DNA of 64,000 nt from Coniferiporia sulphurascens (Eukaryota; Basidiomycota; Agaricomycetes; Hymenochaetales; Hymenochaetaceae): contig NBBA01000001.1 of the NCBI GenBank assembly GCA_002794785.1, positions 4,774,001 through 4,838,000 on the forward strand, in the 5' to 3' direction. Of the stretch, positions 49,304 to 60,755 are shown piece after piece; the first letter of the stretch is position 1, and each line of letters opens with the position of its first letter. The position numbers and the translations under genes are program-made. The notes under the pieces are model-generated. The model did no database searches, was not told the DNA's origin, and was given only the letters and a program-made list of their open reading frames with translations.

Positions 49304-52300
49304 ATGGTTTTCAATAAATCCTCTCCCCCTGGCTGGGCCTTACTCTCGTTTTTCACCTTGTCGCTTTCCGTGCTACCGATGCTCAGCATACTTACAGTGC
49401 TCTTCCTCCTTTTCCTTGCTGCCTTCGCCAGTGCGCGGAGCGGGTCAGCCAGTTGGACGGCCACTCCGTTTAACCCTCCATCATTTCCACTCGCCGTGCG
49501 CTCACCGTACTTCAGTGTTTGGCACCCGCAGGGAACCGGGGCACCAACCTTACCCGCCCAGCACCCACAGACTTAGTTCTACTCGGATTTCTATGGGTTC
49601 GTGGTGCGTCAAATTTATTGTCTCTTCAGAGTATTTCAGGAACTGCCGGCCTCATTCCCGTGTGCATCGGGTTTACACATTAAACGTACCGAACGAGTCT
49701 ACCGTCCGACTCATTCAGGCTCTCTTCTTTAAAAAAAAATCTTAGCCACTGAAATATCTTCTACCAGAACGTAGGTTGGTACGCATCCGTGATTGTTGAC
49801 GGTCAGGCCTACCAAATCATTGGGACTGCCGATGCTGCATTTGCTCCACTGGCCAACCAAACGTTGGTCGAGTTTACGCCAACGAGCTCGATCTTTACTT
49901 TAACCGCGGGAAATATGCTCATCAGTGCAACATTCATGAGTCCCATTGAAGTGCGTTCGCTTCAAAAGTCGTTATGTGTCGACGAAGCTAAAGGACAGTC
50001 CAAATTGTATTTATCTGTTTATGAATAGAGCCCACGGATCTCGTTCGCCAGTCCCTTCCCTTTTCGTATTTCTACATGACCACAAAAAGTCTTGATGGAA
50101 AATCTCATAATTTACACATGTACTCCGACATAACAGGTGGTGTGTTCAAAATACATAAATCGAGCTTCTATATTTCCTCACTGAAGTCGCAATAAATAGA
50201 ATTAATCACTGGTGTTCGTAGTCAGATCATACAGTGGAGCGCCGATGACAGTGGAGATTATGTTGTTTTGAAGATGCAGCTCCAGGAACAGCAAGCGTTC
50301 ACGGAGAATGATAACCACGCGATGGACTCAACCGAATATTATTCATTCAGGAGGGTCAGTAAAAGTGTGCTGGATGGAAAGATATTAGTTGGTTAATTGA
50401 TTGCGGACGATCACACAGATTAACGGAACGACCGTGACATGGTCAATCTCAGCACAAAACATGAACCGCGCTAACACGGGTCGCCCATTCAATAATAGTG
50501 CAGACCCGACGCCACGTGTGGTTGATGAGTATGGCATTTTGCTTTGTTTTGCCCATACGAAGGCCTGGTTATTGATCTGTGTACAGTAATGGCAGCAATT
50601 TCCCCGTCTTGAGTATTTTGGTCGACTGGGGAAATATCACGGAAACATCAGAGCCAGCAGTATGGGCACTTGGCCTTGCACGCGACCCCGTGGTCCAGTA
50701 TCTATTGACGGACTCGGACGACACCAAGCAGATTCGCCGACCCTATTTTGTGTCCGTACTCAACGATACCGACAGCGCTGTATGTTTTATTTTCATACCT
50801 TTGCTTTCCAAATTCCATTGAGGGCTTAATTCTTCCCCCTTCCCCTTTTTACATCAATTATCTTCTCCGTACGTGCAATAGGTGAAATTTTTCCTAGACG
50901 ATTTCCCCCGAGCGCAGGCCGCAGCAAATTCGTTTGATGTGCAGTTGACAATAGCTGGTGCAGCGCTCTCGGACAACTACGTGGACCTATTGGTGCTGAG
51001 TGTGCGACAAATGTTGGGCACACTAGATATCACGCTTGCTACTGGTGTTGATGGTACATGGGACTTGATGGACATCAAAGTGTTTATGACGAACATGGAC
51101 AGTGTCAGGTCTGACAACAGGTGTGCTGTCTCTACCTTCTCCTTATCCCCTGCCCTTTTCCGTGTTTCATTGTTTCCTCTTTCTTGCTTTTATGATACAA
51201 CAAGCTAACCAGAGAGCTAGCGAAGGGACAATACTACGGAGTGTAAATACGGTCGACGTACTCTATATGGCATTTCCTGCGATGCTGTACCTCAACCCGG
51301 AGCTTGGGGGTTATTTACTTGCACCTCTCCTTGAATACCAGGATTCAGACGCATACACACAGACATATGCAGCCAGGAACATTGGTATAGTCCTATGCCC
51401 TCTCCCTTTCTATTCCATCACATCCCATTCGTGTTGCTGACTTCGATGGTATTGTCAGGTACATCATATCCAAATGTGACGGTGGAAGGCATCAATGATG
51501 CACATGATTACCAGGTTGAAGGTATGCTTCCTCCTTTGAGTGCCCGCCTTTTGCTAATAGAAGGTTTAGAGACCGCGAATATGCTGATCATGACGCTGGC
51601 TTACTCGCAAAGCTCCGGAAATGGGACATTCCTTGCTAAGCATGTCAGTAGCACATTGGTTTTATTTCTCATATTGATGCTTTATTCCCATATTGTCCAT
51701 TCTGGTGTCCACTTCCAGCTGACAAGGAACATTTACAGTATACCCTCCTGCGAGACTGGGCAGATTTTCTCGTGATCAATGCCCTGAGGCCTATAAATCA
51801 GTATGTTACTCTTTCTCTTTTATTTCTATCAACGGAGCAAGAGCGGTTTTACAAAGTATCGATATCGAAGGAAATCAGCAGACTTTGGTATCTCAAGCGG
51901 CCTCTTGTCCAACAATCAGACAAACACCGCACTGAAGGGAATAATCGGGATTGCCGCAATGGCAAAGATTGTGGAGATTGCCGGCGTGAACGGTGACTGT
52001 ACGCATTTCAACGTGAGGCATCCTCAAACCACTATTGTCTTTGTTTATATGTATACATCTCATCTTATTCAACTCAACTACTGCAGAGCATGGCAACAAA
52101 TTACACTGAACAATGGGTTTGCGATGCCATGGTGGCGGACGGCTCGCACATTGACTTTTTCTATGATAATGCAAACTCAAATGGGCTGATATACAATCTA
52201 TACGCTGACAAACTGCTTCAACTCGGGCTTGTTCCTGACACGGTGTATCAAGTTCTGGCTAAATTCTATAGTAACGCCGCTAGTACGTGTTTTTGTTTGT

Positions 52301-53438
52301 CGTTTGTCATTTGCGTCTGGAATCCAGCTTATGGCATCCTCATCACCCATGCCTGTTAGGCCAAATGGCGTATGGTGTACCTTTGAACAATCAGGGCTCA
52401 CCTGTTTCGACTATCAGTGCGAGGATTAGAACTTTACTTACCTAAAGGGTAACATGATCTTTGCGTGCCATGTGACTTCCAGGCTCAATAATTCTCGCGG
52501 CATCGTCCTTGACAAATAGCACAGTCCGTGATTTAATGATCGGGCAGCTTCATGGGTACGCAAGCGCAGGCTTCAACCACACGCCTTTTCCCACAGTCTA
52601 CAGCCCGGAGGGTGGCCAAGCGGTTTTCGGACTAGGTGCAGGTATGAACAGGTAAGATTGACGCGTGAAAAGATCCACTTCGTTTATATTAATGAATCCA
52701 CTATATCAGCCCCAGTATCGGTAGCATGTTCTCACTACTGGCACTCAAGTATGTTACTCTTCTGTTACTCTGAAGTCCTCCTGATGGTACGATTTCGATA
52801 GTCTCATGATTCAGCCGATTGCCTTACCCAGAAATGGGAGCACCATCCCAAACGTATCACCGAGTAATTCGAGCCTGTTAAGACACAAATCTAATGCGGG
52901 AGAGGTTGGCGGTGGTATTAGTGGTGGACTTGTCATCCTCGTCATGCTCGGTTTGGGCGCATTCTTCTGTGGCCGCCGTAGGAGTGAGAAACTCCGCTGG
53001 CAACAAGAATATGGTGCTGTAGTGGTTGGATACGACAGGAGGAGGTCGTCTCGTAGGTTAACGTCTTACACGTCATCTAAGCCGTTCTCCCAGAGCATGT
53101 CGGGCATGGGCACAAGCACCGGTTACACAGGCTACTCGACGTCCACAGGTGAACCCAACCTGTCAAATTCTCAACGGAGCTTGGTGCCACCAAGCAGCAC
53201 AGGGCCCATGAGCATCGTTGCTCAGGTAGGATACATTAGACATGAGAGGGTCCTAAGATGGATGGGTAATGCTGGAGGAGAGGGTACAGCCCCGCAGCAG
53301 GCAATACCCGTGAAGCAATCTTTGTTAAATGAAGAGTTATGCTTGGAGGCGGAAAATCCATGCCAGGATCTCACGCGAATGCGGCGGGAACGAGCCGCCC
53401 TCGAGGAAGCACCGCCGCTATATTCAGATCCCATCTGA
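49304..53438 (+). pseudogene. GtaA-type glutaminase paralogue C with a nonsense codon in exon 1
   Basis: Exons 2-17 (49768-49950, 50031-50139, 50200-50354, 50419-50528, 50587-50779, 50882-51120, 51221-51384, 51459-51521, 51570-51643, 51739-51800, 51871-52012, 52087-52282, 52360-52416, 52483-52651, 52710-52748, 52802-53438) are intact and match A and B in phase and mostly in length. Exon 1 (from 49304) has a good signal peptide and the FNPPSFPLAVRSPYF block, but an in-frame TAG at 49574-49576 precedes the expected phase-0 donor near 49604. The only GT before the stop (after TTCAGT) would delete the conserved W.PQG segment; GTTCTA at the stop rejoins to another stop. The tail keeps a membrane helix and ends in PPLY. 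Either a recently silenced copy or an unrecognised first exon. Confidence 0.75.
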
Positions 53439-54449
53439 CTTTCTGTATCTATGCATTGGTAAGGAATCGCTTCTTAAAATGACTTTGTATTGCTTTCTTT
53501 TGTAATTAGTTTTGGTTTTGGTTTTGATCTGTAGCGTCTCAGAAAATGAAAAGTGGAGACAAGGATCTGGAGGCGGAATACTGCACATGAATTGAATCTT
53601 TATCAGAGCATCGGTGAACATGAGGTAGGTATGTAAATAGTCAATGTAAAGCGCAGCGCAGAGCAATACATGTATATCATTGAGGCAACTTGAAGGCCAA
53701 ACATACGTATTTGGCAACTCATAAAAGCGCAGTCGTGATGGTCTCCTGGGAATTATCAAGAGATCCATGTCTTTCTCATGCATCATGGTACATCTTTAAT
53801 ATGCTAAACACTAGCGAACTACTCTGTGGACAGTGTTGAAGAAAGATATGTCGTTTTACCGAGGAAGCGCCGAGCGAAAGATACGACTCGGATGATCATG
53901 ACGAGTCGGAGCGTGCCGATCATCCGCTCCATCGATCAGATCGTAGATCTTATTTAGGAAAATCATTGTCTTGTATGTGTGCACGAATCTGGTATACTGA
54001 AGCCTTGCATCCATTATAGAACGAAATGAGATTTATGAGTCACAGGAAACGCATTTTTATTGCATTACAAAGAGATAAAGGTCACAGGGGACATTTGGGT
54101 CACAAAGGGGAAAATAAAAGAAACTGTTTACATAGGGAAGGAAACTAACTACCCAACTAAGCCCAAAGGAAATATTATAAAACACAGTATGTATTCACAT
54201 GGTATGCCTTCAGGAATAAAAGAGTCTGTGTGTGCGAATTGGGAAGTCCTGGGTTTTTTTATGCCGCGCATCAATTCTCCAGTCAGTTGGCACTGCAAAG
54301 ATAAGTGTGAGGAGATGGCGAAACATTAGGAGATAAAGGAGCTGACCTTTGCATTGCACAATGAGCTTATGAAAAGGTTGTCCCAGGAGGCCAGACTCAA
54401 GGTGTCGACTCTGACAGCAGCGGGTGCTATGACGCACAGACAGCGCCGT

Positions 54450-54980
54450 CTTCCGCGGCTTTTGCCAGCAGCCCGGACTGTTGCCCCGCCTCAAGCTTAG
54501 CGCTAGACGGGGCTGACTCCATCGGACTGCCACATTATGGAAGATGGACGCTGCCCCCGGACGCGAACAAGAAGCCCAGTTCACACCTCCATGCTGCTGC
54601 GGACACACCTAGCGGCAACATGGAGAGTGATGCCGGATCCAGACGTGAATGAGAGGGTGAGTCTCGCTTCCGCAGCTTTTGCCAGCAGACCGGACTGTCG
54701 CCCCACCTCAAGCTTAGCGCTAGACGGGGCTGACTCCATCGGACTGCCACATTATGGAAGACGGACACTGCCCCCGGATGCGAACGAGAAGCCCAGTTCA
54801 CACCTCCATGCTGCTGCGGACGCACCTAGCGGCAACATGGAGAGTGATGCCGGATCCAGACGTGAATGAGAGGGTGAGTCTCGCTTCTGCGGCTTTTGCC
54901 AGCAGACCGGACTGTCAACCCTTCCCCGAGCACAGTGCTAGGAAGGGAGACTCCATCGGAAAGCCACATTATGGAAGTCA
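54450..54980. repeat. 217-bp tandem repeat, about 2.4 copies
   Basis: Units start at 54450, 54667 and 54884 with CTTCCGCGGC / CTTCCGCAGC / CTTCTGCGGC followed by TTTTGCCAGCAG, giving an exact period of 217 bp. Copies 1 and 2 are nearly identical; copy 3 diverges after about 35 bp and ends near 54980. Antisense and sense ORFs inside it are a by-product of its GC-rich composition. Confidence 0.9.
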
Positions 54981-55876
54981 TGCTGGTCTCGAATGTATCG
55001 TCGTCATGGCAGGCTGGGACCAGGTTACTAAGGTCCGATCATTGATGAGCCAAGGGTATCTATTGTAGGGTGCTCGTCAGCTTAAGTCGTTGTGGTGGGC
55101 ACAATGGACATACGGATAAAAGGGAGGCTTGTATTACTAGGTGGGGCAAATCGACATGCCGCGCTGGCTTATGCCTAGATGACAGGAGGGTCAGGTAATG
55201 CCGACGTGACTTGGAAGAGAGGCTTACAGGACGAATGTGTCTGAACGCCCTGTTGATTGAGTTGCATAGTATGGTAGTGACATCAAAGTAGCACAGGCTC
55301 GATTGGATGGGGATCAGATGAGAGGATGATAGAGGGTGGGTAAGAGTGCGACGAAAGTGCTGCTATGGGTTCCGTGTATGCTTGTTGAGTGCAATAGTAG
55401 TGGTCTGAGAGTAAGAAGCCGAGGAAGGGGGAAAGGAGGTGCTCGCCTCTTTATTGAATCTAAGTCGCATTTAAATCTCCGCTCTAATTCTGGATCCTCC
55501 TTCCTTTTTCTAACGTGGCTGACAGTTGCGTCGCAGACTAGAGACATGCTGGATCTTGGGGATTAATATTGGGGTTATACTGAAAGGGAAATTGAGGTAT
55601 GTCAGATATCCTGCATGTATTCTATTAAATAAATATAATGAAATGATATAAATAACAGATGGTCATATGAACACCCATCTTACTAAGTGAATGATAATGC
55701 AACGATAATGCCATATGATAGGAGCTATGATAGTTATAGTATACGTAGCTCATGGTAGATGTATATAAGGAGAGCTGGTCTCTACTACGAAATACATCGG
55801 TTTACACTGATAACCCTGTTCCCCCTCAAATCTACCACTGCACCTCATTGTCTACCACAATGTGCATAGATTTTAA

Positions 55877-55891
55877 GAGGTTATGAGCCTT
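55877..55891 (+). promoter_or_regulatory. Putative primer-binding site of the copia element
   Basis: AGGTTATGAGCC is complementary to the anticodon stem-loop of initiator tRNA-Met (GGCTCATAACC). Copia-type elements are known to prime from a half-molecule of initiator tRNA cleaved in the anticodon loop. It lies about 50 bp before the element's first ATG, the expected place just inside the 5' LTR. Confidence 0.5.
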
Positions 55892-55959
55892 GACTCTACA
55901 ACTAACGAAATGATTAACAAAAATATAAACAAAACGAAATCATGTCTGATGAACGTCCT

Positions 55960-56520
55960 TGTTACAATTTTTCCCTTACTTTCCCTTATGTGCTGACTCA
56001 CTTCCTCTTCATCATCATCAGTCAGCGCAACTCCCCCATTTCTCTACCTTACTCATCCTCATTCGCCCTACGCCATAAGACGCCATGATGACGCCTTACT
56101 GCACCATCATGATGTGCTTTGATTACTGATCACCGTACTTGTATTACCAAGGCAATCCCTTGAGTTCCATGACTGTCCATAGGTCTGGTAAACATACCTA
56201 ACCAAGTCACTACAGTAACAAACACATAGAGTAGTATATAAGCATGTAACTTCAGTAGCATAAGCCCTAAGCTTGTGCTCTTTGTTCATACAAGCCCATT
56301 ATCTGCTACCGCCAATCTACTGTGCGCCTCGTAACCAATAGTCGTCTTCGTCGTAACCCGACTTGCTACGAGAAGCCCTCCGCGTCCACATCGTCGATCA
56401 GGAAGCCCCACCGATGATCATTCTCGACTTACGACATCTAGGAAGCCCCGTTGCCGTACCATCAGTTCCGACGATCAGGAAGCCCCGACGTTGATCACCG
56501 CATAACCGTTGAGCTTAACA
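55960..56520 (+). mobile_element. Solo LTR, family alpha, copy 1
   Basis: 561 bp from TGTTACAATT to GAGCTTAACA, flanked on both sides by the duplication GTCCT (55955-55959, 56521-56525). It contains AGTATATAAGC as a likely TATA box and three spaced AGGAAGCCC units near its 3' end. Inserted after codon 6 of the copia gag. Confidence 0.95.
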
Positions 56521-57222
56521 GTCCTAATACTTGTGAGCAAACACATTTGCAAAAATTATCAGGATTAAGAATAATTGCTAATGAACTAAAAATAGTGTAT
56601 ACGCAGTCGCACACTATTGAAGAACTTGAAGAAAAAATTCAAAAGGCTAAAGATAGCAAAAGGTTAGTCAATTTAATAATTCAATGTAACCTCAGACAAA
56701 TACCTATACATGGAATGGAACAACAAATACAAGATCGAATTAACAGGTATGATTACTCTACCAATGATGAAAAATTAAAAACACAAGCTGACTATAAAAC
56801 TGAATTAACAAACCATGCTAAAGATTTAGGCATATCAGACCAAGGAAAATCATCCAAAATCAGATATCGAATTAGTATGTATTTGGGTATATCTGATCCA
56901 AATGAAAAAGAACAATTTAAAATTGATAATCCTTATATTAAGCCAGAAGAAGAAAAAGAAGATAAAAAAGACAACAAAAAGGAAGATGAAGAAGACATTG
57001 AAGAATCCAAAAATAAATCATCATGTGAGCCATCAGAACCTTCTGATCCTGGAGATTCAGACACTAACAATACTGAGGAAGATGAACTGAGTATGGCAAC
57101 AAAACTTGCAGAACTCCAGAAATTCTTCGACGGCATCAAGAAACTTGACGGCCACTGAAATTATAAACTCTGGAACTACAGAGTCCGCAGTGCAATCGAA
57201 AGTGCAGGTTACGGTAACCTGC

Positions 57223-57762
57223 TGTTACAATTTTCCTTTACTTTCCCCTAATTGCGCTGACTCACTCCATCTTCATCATCATCAGTCAGCGCAACTCCCC
57301 TATTCCTCTACCTTACTCATCCCTATTCGCCTCACACCATAAGACACCATGATGACGCCTTATTGCACCATTATGACGTGCTTTGCTTACTGATCACTGT
57401 ACTTGTATTACCAAGGCCTTCCTTGAGTTTCCATGACCCTCCATAGTCATGTAAACACACCTAACCAAGTCGCTACAGTAGCAAACACATAGAGTAGCAT
57501 ATAAGCATGTAACTTCAGTAGCACAAGCCCTAAGCTTGTGCTCTTTGTTCATACAAGCCCATTATCTGCTACCATCAGTCTACTGTGTGCCAGTGTGCCA
57601 CTAGTCGCTTCATCGTAACCCGATTCACTAAAGAAGCCTACCACATCCACATTGCCGATCACCTTCGACTTACGACATCTAGGAAGCCCTGTTGTCATCC
57701 CCACCAGCCTCGACGATCAGGAAGCCCTGACATCGATCATCGTGTAACCGTTGAGCTTAACA
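57223..57762 (+). mobile_element. Solo LTR, family alpha, copy 2
   Basis: 540 bp, TGTTACAATT...GAGCTTAACA, flanked by CCTGC (57218-57222 and 57763-57767). It interrupts the copia gag within GNLL. Confidence 0.95.
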
Positions 57763-58083
57763 CCTGCTCGCTAACTCCCCAGGAACTGGAGAGATTGGTA
57801 TATCAAGCGCTTTATATAACGGCATTATGTGCACTATGCCCAACAAAATATTGGCTTATTATCTTAATTTTAATAAAGATATACCAGCACTACTCAAAGT
57901 GCTTGACGGACGATATAACATCCAGACAACAATTACAAAGGGCTTTAACAAGGCTGCCCTTTTTGATATCAGAGGTCATGTCAGCCATTTCAATGGAACA
58001 CTCGATAACCTCAGCAATAAATATGAGGAACTAATTGCCCAAGGGGTAAAAGTTTCAGAATCAACATATATATCGGCTATTAC

Positions 58084-58645
58084 TGTTAAGCTCAATGGTT
58101 ACGCAGTGATCAATGTCGGGGCTTCCTGATTGTCGGGACTGGTGATACGGCAACGGGGCTTCCTAGATGTCGTAAGTCGAGGGATGATCGTCGTCGGGGC
58201 TTCCTGATTGACAAGATAGAGGTGGTAAGCTTCTTATGGTGAGTCGGGTTACGACGAAGCGACTAATGGCCTAGGGGCACACAGTAGACTGGTGGTAGCA
58301 GATAATGGGCTTGTATGAACAAAGAGCACAAGCTTAGGGCTTGTGCTACTGAAGTTACATGCTTATATGCTACTCTATGTGTTTGCTACTGTAGCGACTT
58401 GGGTAGGTGTGTTTACCAGACTTATGGAAGGTCATGGAAACTCAAGGATTGCCTTGGTAATACAAGTACGGTGATCAGTAAGCAAAGCACGTCATGATGA
58501 TGTGGTAAGGTGTCATCATGGTGTCTTATGGCGCAAGGCGAAATAAGGATGAGTAAGGTAACAAAATGGGGGAGTTGCGCTGACTGATGATGATGAAGAG
58601 GAAGTGAGTCAGCGCAATAGTAGAGAGTAAAGGAAAATTGTAACA
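58084..58645 (-). mobile_element. Solo LTR, family alpha, copy 3 (inverted)
   Basis: 562 bp in reverse orientation (TGTTAAGCTC...AATTGTAACA as written on the plus strand), flanked by ATTAC (58079-58083 and 58646-58650). It splits the copia gag at SAITRAM. Confidence 0.95.
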
Positions 58646-59980
58646 ATTACAAGGGCAATGCCCGAGCAATATCAATATGTGCTCATGCAGAGTGAGTTAT
58701 ATATTAAAACAATTAATGAAACAAATCCAGACAAAGATGAAATTGAACTAACCCCTCAATTCTTATTAACCGCATTATGCAATGCCTTCGAGGGTTGGAG
58801 AAGAAATCATCAGAGGACAGGAGTGGCGGCTAACCACCTGCCCAAGGACGAGCGGACTCACCCTTATTTTAGGGGCCGTGGACATGGTTTAAGCCGCAGT
58901 ATTCAATCACGAGGTCGTGGCTACAGGGGCTGTGGCAGATATATTTGAGGACGAGGACGCAGGGGATATTCCCCTAACCAACAATCACACGTGGTAAAGT
59001 GCAATAATTGTAATAAACTAGGGCACTTTAGTCGAGACTGCTGGGTGCCAAAAATGGAATGGACGAAGGCAGCCCAGAAAAAGAAAGAGGAAGCAAACAA
59101 TGAAAAAGGAAAAGGGAAGGAAACGGGTGCATCAGCAGCACTGACAATGACTGGGGCAAACGTGGCCCAGGCTAAACATACCGCAGCATCAGCAGCAGCA
59201 GCAAAAGTCGCATCGAGCTCTCAAATCGAATTAAGCACCATAATAGGCCAAGGCAAAACCGCCTTTATAACCGAAATTGATGATAATGACTTCGACATGG
59301 GAGAATTCCCAATTTATTCTTACAACGACTTCCTTGATGCGCTTGGTAATCACAACAGCGCAATGGAAGACATTAATGACAATAATTTAGATGTAAGCAT
59401 TAACACTATAACTACAGAAAAAATTGCTAACAATGTATATTCATCAATGGACATAATCGATACTGGTGCAACAATACATTTAACACTGTTAGGACCAAGG
59501 GTAACTGTGGTTAGCCGATGGAACAAGTAGTTGAGATAGAGTTGAGGTGTGTGATTGAGTCAAGAATAAGTCGGTAGATGTTGGTACTTCGCTCAGGAGA
59601 AGTCTGAGAGAATTGAGGAGGTGAATTAAACTGGGGGTCCAGGCTGGTCTAGGCCCTCCTTATATACATGAAGAAGAAGCTCCACTTGAAAGCAGATGCT
59701 CCACAAGGCTCTGCAGTTGGAGCTATGACGCCTCACAGTGTTGTCATAAGCTCCACTGACTTGGAGCTGCATACCAGTGCAAATGACCTCATTAGAGGAT
59801 CATATGAGAAATAACTATCTATGATTGGCCGTTGGTGCTCCACTGAGCTCCACTGCGCATTATGCGCTCCACTATGCTCCACTAGGCTCCACTGAGCTCA
59901 TAGGGATGTCATATGGTATCATAATGACTTCACCATGATGCTTAGGCTGTGCGCATCGCCCCACTGTTCTGCATGCTACC

Positions 59981-60539
59981 TGTTACAATTTTCCTTTACC
60001 TTCCACTATTGCGCTGACTCACTTCCTCTTCATCATCATCAGTCAGCGCAACTCCCCCATTCCTCTCCCTTACTCATCCCTATTTGCCTTGCACCATAAG
60101 ACACCATGATGACGACTTATCGCATCACCATGATGTGCTTTGCTTACTGATAGCCCTACTTGTATTACCAAGGCATTCCTTGGGCTTCCATGACCTCCCA
60201 TAGTCTGGTAAACTACCCTACACAGGCCGCTACAGTAGTAAACACATAGAGTAGCATATAAGCATGTAACTTCAGTAGCACAAGCCCTAAACTTGTGCTC
60301 TTTGTTCATACAAGCCCATTATCTGCTACCACCAGTCTACTGTGTGCTGTTAAGCCACTAGTCGCTTCGTCATAACCCGACTCTACTCAGAAGCCTACCA
60401 CGTCCACATCGTCGATCAGGAAGCCCCACTGATGATCACCTTTGACTTACGACATCTAGGAAGCCCTGTTGTCATCACCATCCGCACTGATGATCAGGAA
60501 GCCCTGACGTTGATCACCGTGTAACTGTTGAGCTTAACA
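59981..60539 (+). mobile_element. Solo LTR, family alpha, copy 4
   Basis: 559 bp, TGTTACAATT...GAGCTTAACA, flanked by CTACC (59976-59980 and 60540-60544). It lies inside element beta, so it inserted after beta. Confidence 0.95.
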
Positions 60540-60755
60540 CTACCCTGTAGTCTTATGTGCCAGTGGCTTCTTGTTAAGATGCTGCCTAACAGCTTGATGA
60601 TTGGTAAGTCGTTAACTTGTCTTGTTGGCCTCCTGTACTGGTTCCTTCATGTTGTCTTGTCGTATTGGACACTTCGCCATTTAGAGTTTGTGGCTGGCTT
60701 CAGTAAGCGCTTCGGTTCCTGCCGAGTGTGGCTTAATTGCGTAATGCGATATCGG

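Larger units (their letters stand above)
53439..55941. other. Transition region into repetitive DNA
   Basis: About 2.5 kb with no recognisable gene. It contains the 217-bp tandem repeat listed separately, and its right-hand 350 bp probably belong to the 5' LTR and leader of the copia element (a TATATAAGG lies near 55770). Confidence 0.4.
56526..59486 (+). pseudogene. Copia gag and start of protease, interrupted
   Basis: Segments 55942-55959, 56526-57222, 57768-58083, 58651-59486 form one frame when two solo LTRs and one copy of each duplication are left out. The N-terminal part is Lys/Glu-rich with coiled-coil character (IEELEEKIQKAKDSKR), followed by an acidic linker, then gag motifs near LDGH*NYKLWNYRVRS and a UBN2/gag-like EELIAQGVKV. 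A zinc knuckle CNNCNKLGHFSRDC (CX2CX4HX4C) lies near 59000-59042. Protease motif DTGA is at about 59460-59471. UGA stops fall at 57156-57158 and 58946-58948. The product would package element RNA; the copy is not functional. Confidence 0.88.

Noticed and set aside
54210..55068. Several 75-130 codon ORFs on both strands
   Set aside because: They are produced by the 217-bp tandem repeat and repeat with it; no domain is visible.
58084..58645. Inverted-repeat DNA transposon formed by alpha copies 2 and 3 in opposite orientation
   Set aside because: Each copy has its own separate 5-bp duplication, so they are independent solo LTRs, not the ends of one element.
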